NCBI GenBank assembly: GCA_900768005.1
Contig: CAAGBE010000058.1
Location: 1-19,780 of the forward strand
DNA length: 19,780 nucleotides
DNA from: Clostridia bacterium
GTDB taxonomy: Bacteria; Bacillota; Clostridia; UMGS1883
Reading direction: 5' to 3'
Part shown: positions 7,120 to 15,227 of the stretch, in pieces
How the letters are laid out: the number at the start of each line of letters is the position of its first letter
Position numbering within the stretch: the stretch's first letter is position 1
Translations under genes and position numbers: made by a program
The notes under the pieces: model-generated
Told to the model about the DNA's origin: nothing
The model's input: only the letters and a program-made list of their open reading frames with translations
Database searches by the model: none

Positions 7120-8069
7120 CAAAGTTTCTCCAGTTCTTCTACAAGCTGTCTTTCAGCTTCTTCAATGGAAACACCGCTAATGGTACAGCCTGCGGCTTTC
7201 TTGTGACCGCCGCCTCCAAACATTCTCGCAACGGGTTCAACGCTGTAATCTCCCAGGCTGCGTAAGTTTACCCTGATGTCACCGTCGGGTAGCTCCTTTA
7301 AAAATGCACTTATCATAACACCGTCAATGCTTCTGGGAAGCTGTGCAAGTGCGTCGGCATCTGTTTTGTCGGCGTTGTATTTAACCATTGTTTCATTGGT
7401 AAGCTTTGCGGTAGCAATTGTACCGTTTTTATAGAGCTTTATGGAATCAATTGCCTCTGCCTTTAATTTGAGCTGAGTCAATGTGTTCCTCTCATAAAGC
7501 ATACTGCAAAGCCACGTGGTATTTATTCCCGTATCGGTAAGTGCAATTACAATTTCATAAGTACGGCGGTTAACCGACGCATACTGCAAAGACCCCGTAT
7601 CGGAAGAAATTGCACAGTAAAGATAGCTTGCTATCTCCTGTGTTACTTCTAAGTCCCCAAGCACAAGCATTTCATAAATCAGCTCGCCCGTGGCACTCCT
7701 TTTCGGCTCTACATAGCTGACACTGCCGAAAGGAGCCGACTGATAGTGGTGGTCAATGCAGACTGTGTTTTCCTTTTCAGCAAAGAATTTGCCCCAAAGT
7801 CCTATTCTGTCAACTCCGCCAACGTCAACGGCACAGTAGCACTCATAATCGGGTGCAGTTACCCCATCGGAATAGGGGATAACATCTGTGTCAAGAATGG
7901 AAAGATGCCTTGAAAGGGGAGTTTCCGTAAAAACATCGGATTTTATACCGATGCTGCGGAGAGCGCTCCTTAGTGCCATTGCACTGCCTATACAGTCCCA
8001 GTCAGGGTTTGTATGCACGAATATAGCAACTGATTTACTGTTTTTCAGATGTTCTATAACTTTCTTCAT
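7119..8069 (-). CDS. nrnA: DHH/DHHA1 phosphoesterase (NrnA-type oligoribonuclease / pAp phosphatase)
   Basis: A 316-residue DHH phosphoesterase of the NrnA type. These degrade very short RNAs and may also dephosphorylate 3'-phosphoadenosine 5'-phosphate. Motif I is HTNPDWDCIGS (19-29), motif II VDVGG (81-85), the DHH triad is at 106-108, SDTG at 156-159, and the DHHA1 motif GGGGHKKAAG at 285-294. The tryptophan between the two metal-binding aspartates of motif I is unusual, since this position is most often glycine or alanine. The ATG at 8069 is preceded by AAAGGAAC. The gene lies between rbfA and truB, its normal place in Firmicutes, and pairs with them in RNA metabolism. Confidence 0.93.
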   Translation of the reverse strand: MKKVIEHLKNSKSVAIFVHTNPDWDCIGSAMALRSALRSIGIKSDVFTETPLSRHLSILDTDVIPYSDGVTAPDYECYCAVDVGGVDRIGLWGKFFAEKENTVCIDHHYQSAPFGSVSYVEPKRSATGELIYEMLVLGDLEVTQEIASYLYCAISSDTGSLQYASVNRRTYEIVIALTDTGINTTWLCSMLYERNTLTQLKLKAEAIDSIKLYKNGTIATAKLTNETMVKYNADKTDADALAQLPRSIDGVMISAFLKELPDGDIRVNLRSLGDYSVEPVARMFGGGGHKKAAGCTISGVSIEEAERQLVEELEKL

Positions 8070-8088
8070 AAAGAAGTTCCTTTCGGAT

Positions 8089-8430
8089 TTATTTTGAAAT
8101 GTCGTTTAACAGCTTGTTAATGTGTGCACCGTATTCAATGGTGTTGTCAAGTTCAAAAGTAAATTCAGGGACGGCACGTAGCTTGATACGGCTTCCAACC
8201 TCACGGCGGATAAAACCTGCCGCCGCTTTAAGACCCTTTATAGCATCATGCTTTTCCTCGTCTGTTCCCATAACGGAAATATATGCCTTTGCATAACGAA
8301 GATCGTTTGTAACATTCACGTTTACAACGCTTGTCATCATGGGAATTCTGGGGTCTTTAAGCTCTCTTATGATATTGCTTAATTCCTTTTTTATTTCTTC
8401 ATTTATTCGGTCTGTTCTTTTAAAAGACAT
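8089..8430 (-). CDS. rbfA: 30S ribosome-binding factor RbfA
   Basis: RbfA (113 residues, normal length) is a KH-fold factor that binds immature 30S subunits and helps 16S rRNA 5'-end maturation. The sequence opens RTDRINEEIKKELSNII, then has the family stretch DPRIPMMTSVVNVNVTNDLRYAKAYISVMG and a C-terminal LRAVPEFTFELDNTIEYG. The ATG at 8430 has AGAAGG upstream. It follows infB after 85 bases that contain a strong hairpin at 8450-8488, so its expression may be partly separated from infB. The nrnA gene follows after 19 bases. Confidence 0.96.
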   Translation of the reverse strand: MSFKRTDRINEEIKKELSNIIRELKDPRIPMMTSVVNVNVTNDLRYAKAYISVMGTDEEKHDAIKGLKAAAGFIRREVGSRIKLRAVPEFTFELDNTIEYGAHINKLLNDISK

Positions 8431-8449
8431 AGTGTAATACCTTCTTTCA

Positions 8450-8488
8450 AAAATAAGTAAATGAGGGAAAGCCTCATTTACTTATTTT
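8450..8488 (-). terminator. Terminator-like hairpin between infB and rbfA
   Basis: AAAATAAGTAAATGAGG (8450-8466) pairs perfectly over 17 bases with its complement at 8472-8488, around a 5-base loop. Read leftward, the stem runs into TTTTT and then the rbfA ribosome binding site. This is an intrinsic terminator shape placed inside an operon whose order is conserved. It may end part of the infB transcripts or act in RNA processing. No separate rbfA promoter is obvious. Confidence 0.75.
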
Positions 8489-8515
8489 GTCTTTGTTTTT
8501 AAATAAAATGTGCGA

Positions 8516-10786
8516 TTATCTTTTTACTTCTTCCATTACAAAGCATTCTACAACGTCGCCTTCTTTAATATCGTTGAAACGCACAAATCCCATACCGCAT
8601 TCGTAACCGCTATTTACTTCCTTAACGTCGTCCTTGAATCTCTTAAGTGAATCAAGCTCACCCTCGTGAATAACGATACCGTCACGAACGATTCTTACGC
8701 CGCAGTTACGCTGAATCTTACCGTCTGTAACATAGCAACCGCCGATTGTACCAACACCGCTGACCTTGAATGTCTGGCGGATTTCAGCGTGACCGATAAC
8801 AGCCTCGCGGAATGTAGGAGCAAGCATACCTTTCATAGCAGCTTCAATTTCTTCGATAGCTTCGTAGATAACTCTGTACATACGCATATCTACCTTGTTA
8901 AGCTCAGCCGCATTTCTGCCGCCTACGTCGGGACGTACGTTGAAACCAACGATAATAGCATTGGAAGCGGATGCAAGTGTTACGTCACTTTCAGTAATAG
9001 CACCTACTGCACCGTGGATAACTCTAACACGTACTTCCTCATTGGAAAGCTTTTCAAGGCTCTGTCTTACAGCCTCAACGCTACCCTGAACGTCAGCCTT
9101 AACAATGATATTAAGGTCCTTAACATCACCCTGCTGAATCTGGCTGAAGAGGTCGTCAAGGTTAACTCTCTGTCTTGCTTTGTTAGCCTCATCCTTAATC
9201 TTCTGCTTTCTCATTTCAACAACGTTACGTGCAGCACGCTCGTCTTCTACTACATAGAACGGGTCGCCACCGTCGGGAGTTTCGCTGAGACCAACAATTT
9301 CAACGGGTGTAGAGGGGATAGCTTCCTTAATCTTCTTACCCTTGTCGTCAACCATTGCTCTTACACGACCTACTGCAGTACCTGTTACGATAATATCTCC
9401 CTGACGGAGAGTACCGTTCTGTACAAGAACTGTTGCAACGGGACCGCGGCCCTTGTCAAGCTTCGCCTCGATAACAGTACCTCTTGCGTGACGGTTGGGG
9501 TTTGCTTTAAGCTCTTTCACTTCTGCAGTAAGGAGTACCATTTCAAGAAGTGAATCAATGTTTTTATGCTGTTTTGCACTAACCTCTACGCAGATAACGT
9601 CACCGCCCCATTCTTCGGGAACAAGACCGTGTTCTGTAAGCTCCTGCTTAACTCTGTCGGGATTAGCACCCTCTTTATCAATCTTGTTTATAGCAACGAT
9701 TACGCTGACTTCAGCCGCTTTTGCATGGTTTATTGCCTCAATTGTCTGTGGCATAATACCGTCATCAGCCGCAACAACAAGGATTGCAATATCCGTAACC
9801 ATTGCACCGCGGGCACGCATTGCTGTAAACGCTTCGTGACCGGGGGTATCAAGGAACGCAATGGGGCTGTCGTTGATTTTTACCATATAAGCACCGATGT
9901 GCTGTGTAATACCGCCTGCTTCACTTGCGGTAACGTTTGTGCTTCTGATTGCGTCAAGAAGACTTGTCTTACCGTGGTCAACGTGTCCCATTACGCAGAC
10001 AACGGGGGGACGGGGGAGAAGGTCCTTTTCATCATCAGGAGCTTCTGCATCGCTAAGGAGCTTATCCTCTGCTGTGATGATGATTTCCCGCTGAACCTCT
10101 GCACCCATATCCTCGGCAATAAGTGCGGCAACATCATATTCGATTTCCTGATTCATAGCCGCCATAATACCAAGCTGCATAAGGCGTTTGATAATTTCTG
10201 TAGCACCAACCTTAAGCTTCTGCGCAAGCTCGCCGACAGTAATTGTATCGGGAATAACCACGTGAATAGGCTGGGGTTTTTCCTCCTTCTTGGGTTTGGG
10301 CATCTCAGGCTGCTTGGGCTGATTCTTCTTCTGGGGCTGCTGTTTGTTTTTATTCTTCTTAACTCTCTGCTTGTTTGTTTCTGTGTCCTTGATTTCAGGA
10401 GCAAGCTCTTCTGCCTTTTCCTTTGCAAGCTGCATATCAAGGTCAACTGCGTTTGTTCTTGTATCAACATAACGCACTGTTTTTGTAGTGGGGATTTTCT
10501 CCTCAGCAGGCTCTTCTGCAGGAACTTCGGGAGCAGGCTTTTCCTTTTCCTTAGACTTTCTCTCTTCTTCGGCTTTTTCCTGCTGAGAGTTTACATACTC
10601 CTCAATTGTTGAGCCGTCGTCAAATTTCTGTGTGTAATATTCCATTACAAGGCTCATTTCCTCCACATCAAGTGATGCGGCGGTGCTTTTTGTAATGCCT
10701 GCCACCTCAGCGAGCATTTTTACAATTTCCTTGCTGGGAATATTTATATCTTTAGCAATCTGGCTGATTTTCTGTTTTGCGATCAT
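8516..10786 (-). CDS. infB: Translation initiation factor IF-2
   Basis: IF-2 is the GTPase that places initiator fMet-tRNA on the ribosome and promotes subunit joining. This 756-residue form has an N-terminal IF2N helix domain (1-50), a charged low-complexity Lys/Glu/Pro/Gln linker (about 65-175), a second IF2N-type domain (176-230), the G domain, then domains II-IV. G-domain motifs are GHVDHGKTS (267-275), DTPGHEAF and NKID. The C-terminal half has the expected [11 protein letters not shown] and GFNVRPD motifs. The ATG at 10786 overlaps the ylxQ stop as ATGA, with GGAGG about nine bases upstream inside ylxQ, so the two are translationally coupled. Long open frames on the other strand here are codon-bias shadows. 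Confidence 0.98.
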   Translation of the reverse strand: MIAKQKISQIAKDINIPSKEIVKMLAEVAGITKSTAASLDVEEMSLVMEYYTQKFDDGSTIEEYVNSQQEKAEEERKSKEKEKPAPEVPAEEPAEEKIPTTKTVRYVDTRTNAVDLDMQLAKEKAEELAPEIKDTETNKQRVKKNKNKQQPQKKNQPKQPEMPKPKKEEKPQPIHVVIPDTITVGELAQKLKVGATEIIKRLMQLGIMAAMNQEIEYDVAALIAEDMGAEVQREIIITAEDKLLSDAEAPDDEKDLLPRPPVVCVMGHVDHGKTSLLDAIRSTNVTASEAGGITQHIGAYMVKINDSPIAFLDTPGHEAFTAMRARGAMVTDIAILVVAADDGIMPQTIEAINHAKAAEVSVIVAINKIDKEGANPDRVKQELTEHGLVPEEWGGDVICVEVSAKQHKNIDSLLEMVLLTAEVKELKANPNRHARGTVIEAKLDKGRGPVATVLVQNGTLRQGDIIVTGTAVGRVRAMVDDKGKKIKEAIPSTPVEIVGLSETPDGGDPFYVVEDERAARNVVEMRKQKIKDEANKARQRVNLDDLFSQIQQGDVKDLNIIVKADVQGSVEAVRQSLEKLSNEEVRVRVIHGAVGAITESDVTLASASNAIIVGFNVRPDVGGRNAAELNKVDMRMYRVIYEAIEEIEAAMKGMLAPTFREAVIGHAEIRQTFKVSGVGTIGGCYVTDGKIQRNCGVRIVRDGIVIHEGELDSLKRFKDDVKEVNSGYECGMGFVRFNDIKEGDVVECFVMEEVKR

Positions 10787-11094
10787 TTCTGAACACCTCC
10801 GTAAATTTTAACGATAGCCTTACCGAATCCCTCGTCACAAACTGCCACAACAGGCACATTCTTTTTACCGACTGCGCGGCTTAAGGATTCCTTGTCAGAA
10901 TAAAATATAAGGTTTGTATTCCACTCCCTGCATTTTGCTTCAATTTTCCGGCGGTTACTTACCCCCATATCTTCTGCGGCTACTACTAAGTTGGCTTTTC
11001 CGTCGCTGAGTGCCTTTTCGGTCATAAACACACCGAAGCTGACTTTGCCTGCACGGACTGCCATTCCCAGCATACCAAGTAATCTATCGTTCAT
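10783..11094 (-). CDS. ylxQ: YlxQ, L7Ae/L30e-family RNA-binding protein
   Basis: A 103-residue protein of the L7Ae/L30e/S12e family, found between ylxR and infB in Firmicutes. Relatives bind kink-turn RNA, though the role of YlxQ itself is not firmly known. Visible features are a start [21 protein letters not shown], the family core [23 protein letters not shown], and a terminal [15 protein letters not shown] segment. The ATG at 11094 shares one base with the ylxR stop (TAATG), with AAGGAA upstream. The 3' end overlaps infB. It is cytoplasmic and probably ribosome- or RNA-associated. Confidence 0.9.
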   Translation of the reverse strand: MNDRLLGMLGMAVRAGKVSFGVFMTEKALSDGKANLVVAAEDMGVSNRRKIEAKCREWNTNLIFYSDKESLSRAVGKKNVPVVAVCDEGFGKAIVKIYGGVQK

Positions 11095-11342
11095 TAAATC
11101 AGTTCCTTTTTTATAGTTTCTTTAACTTCCTGCGGAAACGCACCCTTAAAAGCCCTTTCGAACGAACGCTGTTTTTCAAACTTTTCACGGCAATCGTTTC
11201 CTTTGCATATGTATGCACCCCGACCGGGAAGCTTTCCCGATACATCCACCGAAAATTCTCCGTCTTTTTTAGCAATTCTTAAAAGCTCGGCTTTCGGCTT
11301 CATTTGTCTGCATACAACGCACATTCTGAGTGGAGTGGACAT
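11094..11342 (-). CDS. ylxR: YlxR/RnpM family protein (DUF448)
   Basis: An 82-residue basic protein of the YlxR (DUF448) family, called RnpM in recent Bacillus subtilis work because it interacts with RNase P RNA. Landmarks are PLRMCVVCRQMKPKAELLR near the start and GRGAYIC at about 40-46, where a cysteine joins the N-terminal CVVC pair. A positively charged surface for RNA binding is expected from the many Lys and Arg. The ATG at 11342 shares one base with the nusA stop (TAATG), with GAGGGG upstream, and the 3' end overlaps ylxQ in the same way, so nusA-ylxR-ylxQ-infB form an unbroken coupled chain. Confidence 0.94.
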   Translation of the reverse strand: MSTPLRMCVVCRQMKPKAELLRIAKKDGEFSVDVSGKLPGRGAYICKGNDCREKFEKQRSFERAFKGAFPQEVKETIKKELI

Positions 11343-12388
11343 TACGCCTCAGTCCCCTCATAGTCCTTGTCGCTCTTAATATCAATCTTCCAGCCTGTAA
11401 GTCTTGCGGCAAGACGTGCATTCTGTCCTTCCTTACCAATAGCAAGGGAGAGCTGGAATTCAGGAACGATAACAAGTGCGGATTTGTTCTTTTCATCAAT
11501 TTCAACGCTTAATACCTTTGCAGGATTGAGAGCCGCGCTGATATATTCTGCAGGGTCCTCGCTGTACTGGATAACGTCAATTTTTTCGTCGTTAAGCTCC
11601 TGAACGATTCCTGCTACGCGGATACCTTTCTGTCCTACACAAGCACCTACGGGGTCAACATTGGGGTCCTCGGAATATACTGCAAGCTTACTGCGGCTTC
11701 CTGCTTCTCTTGCGATACTCTTAATCTGAACTGTTCCGTCTGCGATTTCGGGAACTTCCTGTTCAAAGAGCTTCTTAACAAGACCGGGATGTGTTCTGGA
11801 AACATTAAGATTTACACTCTTGGTAGTCTTCTTTACTTCAAATACATATACCTTAAGTCTTCGTCCGGGGGTGTAATCCTCACCGGGAATCTGCTCGGAG
11901 GGAGCAAGAAGTGCCTCTGCAGTACCGAGGTCAATCATAATTCCTCTGCGGTCAAGCTTTTCAACCTTACCGCTCATAACATCATTTTCCTTGTCGCTGT
12001 ATTCATCATACATATTTCCGCGTTCTGCTTCGCGGATTTTCTGTACAACCATCTGCTTTGCTGTCTGTGCGGCAATTCTGCCAAACTTTGCAGGAGAAGC
12101 TTCAAAATCAACACTGTCGCCTATTGCATAACGCTTATTTATTGCCTGTGCTTCTTCAAGTGTGATTTCTGTAAAGGGGTCCAGGGCTTCTTCTACAACG
12201 GTCTTTGTGCAGTATACACGCATATCACCGTTTTCACGGTTAACCTCTGCAAAGCAGTTATAACCGCTGCCGAAATTTTTCTTGTAAGCAGTAACAAGTG
12301 CCGCTTCAAGAGCTTCAAACATAACTTCCTTTTTGATACGCTTTTCCTGTTCAAGTGCATCAAGTGCGAGAATAAGTTCTTTGTTCAT
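11342..12388 (-). CDS. nusA: Transcription termination/antitermination protein NusA
   Basis: NusA binds RNA polymerase and modulates pausing, intrinsic termination and antitermination. The 348-residue protein has the short Firmicutes architecture without the acidic C-terminal repeats of proteobacteria. An N-terminal RNAP-binding domain occupies about 1-130, including [20 protein letters not shown]; the S1 domain is about 135-200; KH1 has [11 protein letters not shown] (248-258); KH2 has [18 protein letters not shown] (316-333). The ATG at 12388 gives the standard [12 protein letters not shown] start. Its AGGAGT site is about 12 bases away, slightly far. It lies 19 bases after rimP and overlaps ylxR by one base. 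NusA commonly autoregulates this operon; the rimP leader hairpin is a candidate site. Confidence 0.98.
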   Translation of the reverse strand: MNKELILALDALEQEKRIKKEVMFEALEAALVTAYKKNFGSGYNCFAEVNRENGDMRVYCTKTVVEEALDPFTEITLEEAQAINKRYAIGDSVDFEASPAKFGRIAAQTAKQMVVQKIREAERGNMYDEYSDKENDVMSGKVEKLDRRGIMIDLGTAEALLAPSEQIPGEDYTPGRRLKVYVFEVKKTTKSVNLNVSRTHPGLVKKLFEQEVPEIADGTVQIKSIAREAGSRSKLAVYSEDPNVDPVGACVGQKGIRVAGIVQELNDEKIDVIQYSEDPAEYISAALNPAKVLSVEIDEKNKSALVIVPEFQLSLAIGKEGQNARLAARLTGWKIDIKSDKDYEGTEA

Positions 12389-12407
12389 TTTTTCTTAAAC
12401 ACTCCTA

Positions 12408-12863
12408 TCAAAATTTGAATGCAAGACGCACAGAAGCTGCCTTGCTTTTTTCAATTGTAATCTCTTTATCGTTTTCCGAAACGGTGATAATACCGTCAGA
12501 ATAACCTGTAAGTACACCGCTTATTTCCTTTTTGCCGTCAAGAGGTGCAAAAAGCTTAATTTCAATTTCTTCACCCATCACCTTTTCAAAATGCCAGTCA
12601 CGGGTAAGTGCGCGGTCAATACCTGGGGAGGAAACTTCAAAAATATACGCTTCCTTGATAAATGTCAAATCATCGAGAAGCGGACTTATTTCACGGCTTA
12701 CGTTTTCGCAATCCTCAATTGTTACGCCGCCGTCCTTGTCGATAAAAAGACGGAGGAAATATTCACTGCCCTCTTTTTTATACTCAGTGTTGTAGATATA
12801 AACACCGTGCCTTTCACAGACATCTGCGGCAAGCTTTTCAAGTGCTTCGTCAATTTTTGCCAA
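12408..12863 (-). CDS. rimP: Ribosome maturation factor RimP
   Basis: RimP assists 30S subunit assembly. The 151-residue protein shows the two-domain family pattern: an N-terminal alpha/beta domain with RLFIDKDGGVTIEDCENVSREISPLLD and EVSSPGIDRALTRDWHFEKVMGE, then a small C-terminal SH3-like barrel (GVLTGYSDGIITV). There is no in-frame ATG near the beginning. I choose the TTG at 12863, giving MAKIDEALEKL, because GGGATGG lies a few bases upstream. A TTG at 12893 would add ten residues but lacks a ribosome binding site and nearly abuts the leader hairpin. It is the first gene of the rimP-nusA-infB operon with its own promoter at 12943-12971. Confidence 0.9.
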   Translation of the reverse strand: MAKIDEALEKLAADVCERHGVYIYNTEYKKEGSEYFLRLFIDKDGGVTIEDCENVSREISPLLDDLTFIKEAYIFEVSSPGIDRALTRDWHFEKVMGEEIEIKLFAPLDGKKEISGVLTGYSDGIITVSENDKEITIEKSKAASVRLAFKF

Positions 12864-12895
12864 GTTACCATCCCTTTCATATGTTCTATACAATG

Positions 12896-12928
12896 CGAAA
12901 GAGTGGGTTTTTGCAACCCACTCCTTCG
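12896..12928 (-). promoter_or_regulatory. Leader hairpin at the 5' end of the rimP-nusA operon mRNA
   Basis: GAGTGGGTT (12901-12909) pairs with AACCCACTC (12915-12923); after one mismatch, CGAA (12896-12899) pairs with TTCG (12925-12928). It begins within about ten bases of the expected transcript start. Read leftward no T tract follows, so it is not a terminator for the operon. It could stabilise the mRNA or serve in feedback control; the role is inferred. Confidence 0.6.
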
Positions 12929-12942
12929 TTTATGTCAAAGGT

Positions 12943-12971
12943 ATTATATCATCTAAATATATAGAATGCAA
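12943..12971 (-). promoter_or_regulatory. SigA-type promoter of the rimP-nusA-infB operon
   Basis: On the minus strand, -35 TTGCAT (plus 12966-12971) and -10 TATAAT (plus 12943-12948) are 17 bases apart. The start is expected near 12936, giving a leader of about 73 bases to the rimP TTG. I see no terminator between yqeG and this promoter, so read-through from the clpE cluster is possible. Confidence 0.75.
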
Positions 12972-12987
12972 GCTTTTTTTGAAAATA

Positions 12988-13497
12988 TCACAAATTTTGT
13001 TCTTTCTGTATCTTTCTTACAAACGGCTTTTCAAGTATTCTTTTAAATGCAATAAATTTCCCCTCGTTGCCCTTGTGCAGCGGCTTTGTCAGAATTGCAA
13101 AGCATCCTGCTCTTTTTGCACCCCACACATCGGTAAAAATCTGGTCACCGATTGCGGCTATCTTATTCATAGGAAGCCCCATTTCCTTTGACGCTTCATT
13201 GTAGCCGTGCTTTTTAGGTTTCAATGCTTCGTGAACGAAAAATTCAACACCTATTTTTTCGGTGAAATTCTTTACTCTTTCATACTTATTATTGGAAACT
13301 ACGCACAGTTTAAGTCCTGCCGACTCAAAAAGCCTAAGATGTGCCATCGTTTTTTCATCAGGAATGGGAACATCATGCCCGATAAGGGTATTGTCAATGT
13401 CAAGAATAATTCCCTCAATACCTTTTCCTTTAAGGTATTCGGGAGAAACATTTTTTATATTTTCAAAATATGCATCTGCATAAAAATTCTTAAACAT
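12988..13497 (-). CDS. yqeG: YqeG family HAD IIIA-type phosphatase
   Basis: A 169-residue HAD-superfamily phosphatase of the YqeG type. Catalytic motif I is ILDIDNTLI with D33 and D35; motif II is VVSNN; the lysine and the acidic motif IV appear in ALKPKKHGYNEA and GDQIFTDVWGAKRAG. The physiological substrate is not established for the family. The ATG at 13497 has a clear GGAGG upstream and overlaps the end of the glycosylase gene by eight bases, so it is coupled. In many Firmicutes yqeG sits with shikimate or ribosome-assembly genes; here it ends the clpE-ogg cluster. Confidence 0.9.
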   Translation of the reverse strand: MFKNFYADAYFENIKNVSPEYLKGKGIEGIILDIDNTLIGHDVPIPDEKTMAHLRLFESAGLKLCVVSNNKYERVKNFTEKIGVEFFVHEALKPKKHGYNEASKEMGLPMNKIAAIGDQIFTDVWGAKRAGCFAILTKPLHKGNEGKFIAFKRILEKPFVRKIQKEQNL

Positions 13498-14305
13498 TGT
13501 ATTTCCTCCAATAAAAAAGATACTGTTGTGCGAAACCGCTGTAAGAACCAAACTGTGATTCGCCGAGTTTCTTTGCATCCTTAGAATCAAATTCTTCCTC
13601 CATAACCCTCTTTATCCATACATCGGCAGGGAAGAGGTCATATTTCCCAAGGGAAAAAAGGAGAACACAGTCGCATACCTTGTCGCCTACGCCATAAAGA
13701 GAAAGAAGCTTTTCTCTTGCAGAGGGTGTGTCAAGTGTGTCAAGAATACTTCCGTCAATATCACCGTTTGCCACGGCCTTTGCGGCTTTCAGTATGTATG
13801 GTGCACGGTATCCTACGCCCAATGCACGAATTTCATCCTCGGAAAGAGAGGCAATCGTTTCGGGAGCGGGAAAGGAGTAGTATGTCTTTTCTTCAAACTT
13901 AATTTCGTTTCCGTAAAGTCTGCACAGCTTGTCCACACAGTTTTTGATTTTGGGAATGGAACTTCTCTGCGATATTATAAAGGAAATGAGTGCCTCAAAA
14001 AAATCCTGTCTGAGAATCCGTATCCCGTTTCCGAATTTTACAGCCTTATCCATAGTGTCGTTTATATTTACCGCACTTTTTACGGTTGAATAATCTCTAT
14101 CGGCATCAAGGTATCTTTTCCAGAAGCTTTCATAATCCGTTGGAGTAATACCCTGTATATCAACAATGCTTCCTTTTGCTGAAATCCTCACTGCCTGAGA
14201 ATTGGCAACTCCTATATAACTGCCGTCAGGCTGTTTTTCCCAGCGGAAGCATTGCCCGCAGTCAAAGGTATGCTCAGGGACAAAATCTTTTATCTCTACT
14301 ATCAT
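13490..14305 (-). CDS. OGG-type DNA glycosylase (8-oxoguanine / AlkA-like)
   Basis: A 271-residue HhH-GPD DNA glycosylase with the N-terminal domain of the OGG1 family (FDCGQCFRW at 14-22) and the GIRILRQDFFEALISFIISQ segment at 94-113. The helix-hairpin-helix LLSLYGVGDKVCDCVLLFSLGK (200-221) carries the lysine K209 expected for a bifunctional glycosylase/lyase, and D228 in FPADVW is the catalytic aspartate. At the site where OGG1 proteins have an asparagine cluster after SFIIS it reads QRSSIPKI, so damage preference could differ from classic OGG1. The ATG at 14305 has GAGGTA upstream. It is four bases from the upstream gene and overlaps yqeG by eight bases. It is the second HhH glycosylase in the window after Nth. 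Confidence 0.9.
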   Translation of the reverse strand: MIVEIKDFVPEHTFDCGQCFRWEKQPDGSYIGVANSQAVRISAKGSIVDIQGITPTDYESFWKRYLDADRDYSTVKSAVNINDTMDKAVKFGNGIRILRQDFFEALISFIISQRSSIPKIKNCVDKLCRLYGNEIKFEEKTYYSFPAPETIASLSEDEIRALGVGYRAPYILKAAKAVANGDIDGSILDTLDTPSAREKLLSLYGVGDKVCDCVLLFSLGKYDLFPADVWIKRVMEEEFDSKDAKKLGESQFGSYSGFAQQYLFYWRKYNV

Positions 14306-14309
14306 TTTG

Positions 14310-15227
14310 CTACCTCGCGTGATTTCTCATTGGTTTTTCGATTTCGGAAATAACCCTGTTTATAAAATCGTCTGCTAAAGCATTTTTGTGAGTTTCAAAA
14401 GAGATGGAAGAAGCTCTTTTGAGCCAGTCTGCCGCATTTTTCATAGATAGCTCTCTTTCAAGTATTGCGGAAAATGCCAGCAGGGAAGAAAAGAGTAGTG
14501 TGTTATTCATCTGTTCATAGGGGAAAGTCTGCCTTGTGTAAACTTTTCCATTATGTGTATAGATAACCGAGTAACCGTCAGGGGCAGGGGATGAATAAAA
14601 ACCTCCCGTGTAACCTATATGCATTTGCAGAATTTTTGCAGCTTGCTCTGTTGTAAGCACTACATCAAACTGGGGTATGGTATTCATACACGTAAAAAGT
14701 GCTTCGTCAAAGGATAAATACTCTTTCTCAATGTGCATTGATTTATTATATGCATTTGCAAGTGCTTCTTCGATAAATGGACCTGTATCCTCATCATTGC
14801 AAACTGTAAGCTTTTTCTTCCTTTTAAGGGAAAGATCAATAGCAATTTCTACAGCTTTATTAATATTCTCACGGCTTAATGTATGAATGAACTTAACTGC
14901 GTTTTCCTGCTCCTCAACACAAACGGAGGATGAGGGATGGCAGATTGCACAGCTCTTTAAAAAGTGTACCTCTGCATATTCACCGAGAATATCTTTTATC
15001 TGTTTTGATATGTCGCCACCTATAAAAACAGCGTCACTTTTTTGGAATTCATTAAAAAGTATGGAACGAAAAGCATCTATGCAGTAAGGGGAAGTATCAG
15101 TCTGCAAATATGTGAACACAGCACTTTTTCTGAATTTGCGGAAGAGTGCCTTGATTACTTTTTCACATTTTATAAGCTCTGCCCTCTGCATAGGAGTGTT
15201 ATATAAAAACAGAAATTTACTACTCAC
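14310..15227 (-). CDS. Divergent isocitrate/isopropylmalate-dehydrogenase-like protein, probably catalytically inactive
   Basis: I recognise this 305-residue protein only distantly. Its middle resembles the beta-decarboxylating dehydrogenase fold of LeuB/Icd: RENINKAVEIAIDLSLKRKKKLTV (119-142) matches the RE-x-A-FELA-RK-KVT helix and strand, and YLSFDEALFT to FDVVLTTEQAAKILQ (170-201) matches the YVDNAAM to FDVIVTENLFGDILSD region. By eye the first metal aspartate (D174) may remain, but the GDILSD pair is AKILQM here, the catalytic lysine context is CNDEDTG, and the N-terminal GDGIGPE motif is absent. So it is probably not an active dehydrogenase. A GTG start at 15227 with GGAGAAG upstream lies inside the end of clpE (8-base overlap). 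Function unknown. Confidence 0.72.
   Translation of the reverse strand: MSSKFLFLYNTPMQRAELIKCEKVIKALFRKFRKSAVFTYLQTDTSPYCIDAFRSILFNEFQKSDAVFIGGDISKQIKDILGEYAEVHFLKSCAICHPSSSVCVEEQENAVKFIHTLSRENINKAVEIAIDLSLKRKKKLTVCNDEDTGPFIEEALANAYNKSMHIEKEYLSFDEALFTCMNTIPQFDVVLTTEQAAKILQMHIGYTGGFYSSPAPDGYSVIYTHNGKVYTRQTFPYEQMNNTLLFSSLLAFSAILERELSMKNAADWLKRASSISFETHKNALADDFINRVISEIEKPMRNHAR

Noticed and set aside
9566..10612. A 348-codon open frame on the plus strand opposite infB, with others at 8666-9553 and 11789-12418
   Set aside because: They lie opposite infB and nusA, which have complete conserved motifs. The translations are rich in Cys, Asn and Phe with no recognisable domain, and they lack ribosome binding sites. 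They are codon-bias shadows.
12896..12928. Terminator for the yqeG operon
   Set aside because: The hairpin lies downstream of the rimP promoter and, read leftward, is not followed by a T tract. It is better described as a leader hairpin.
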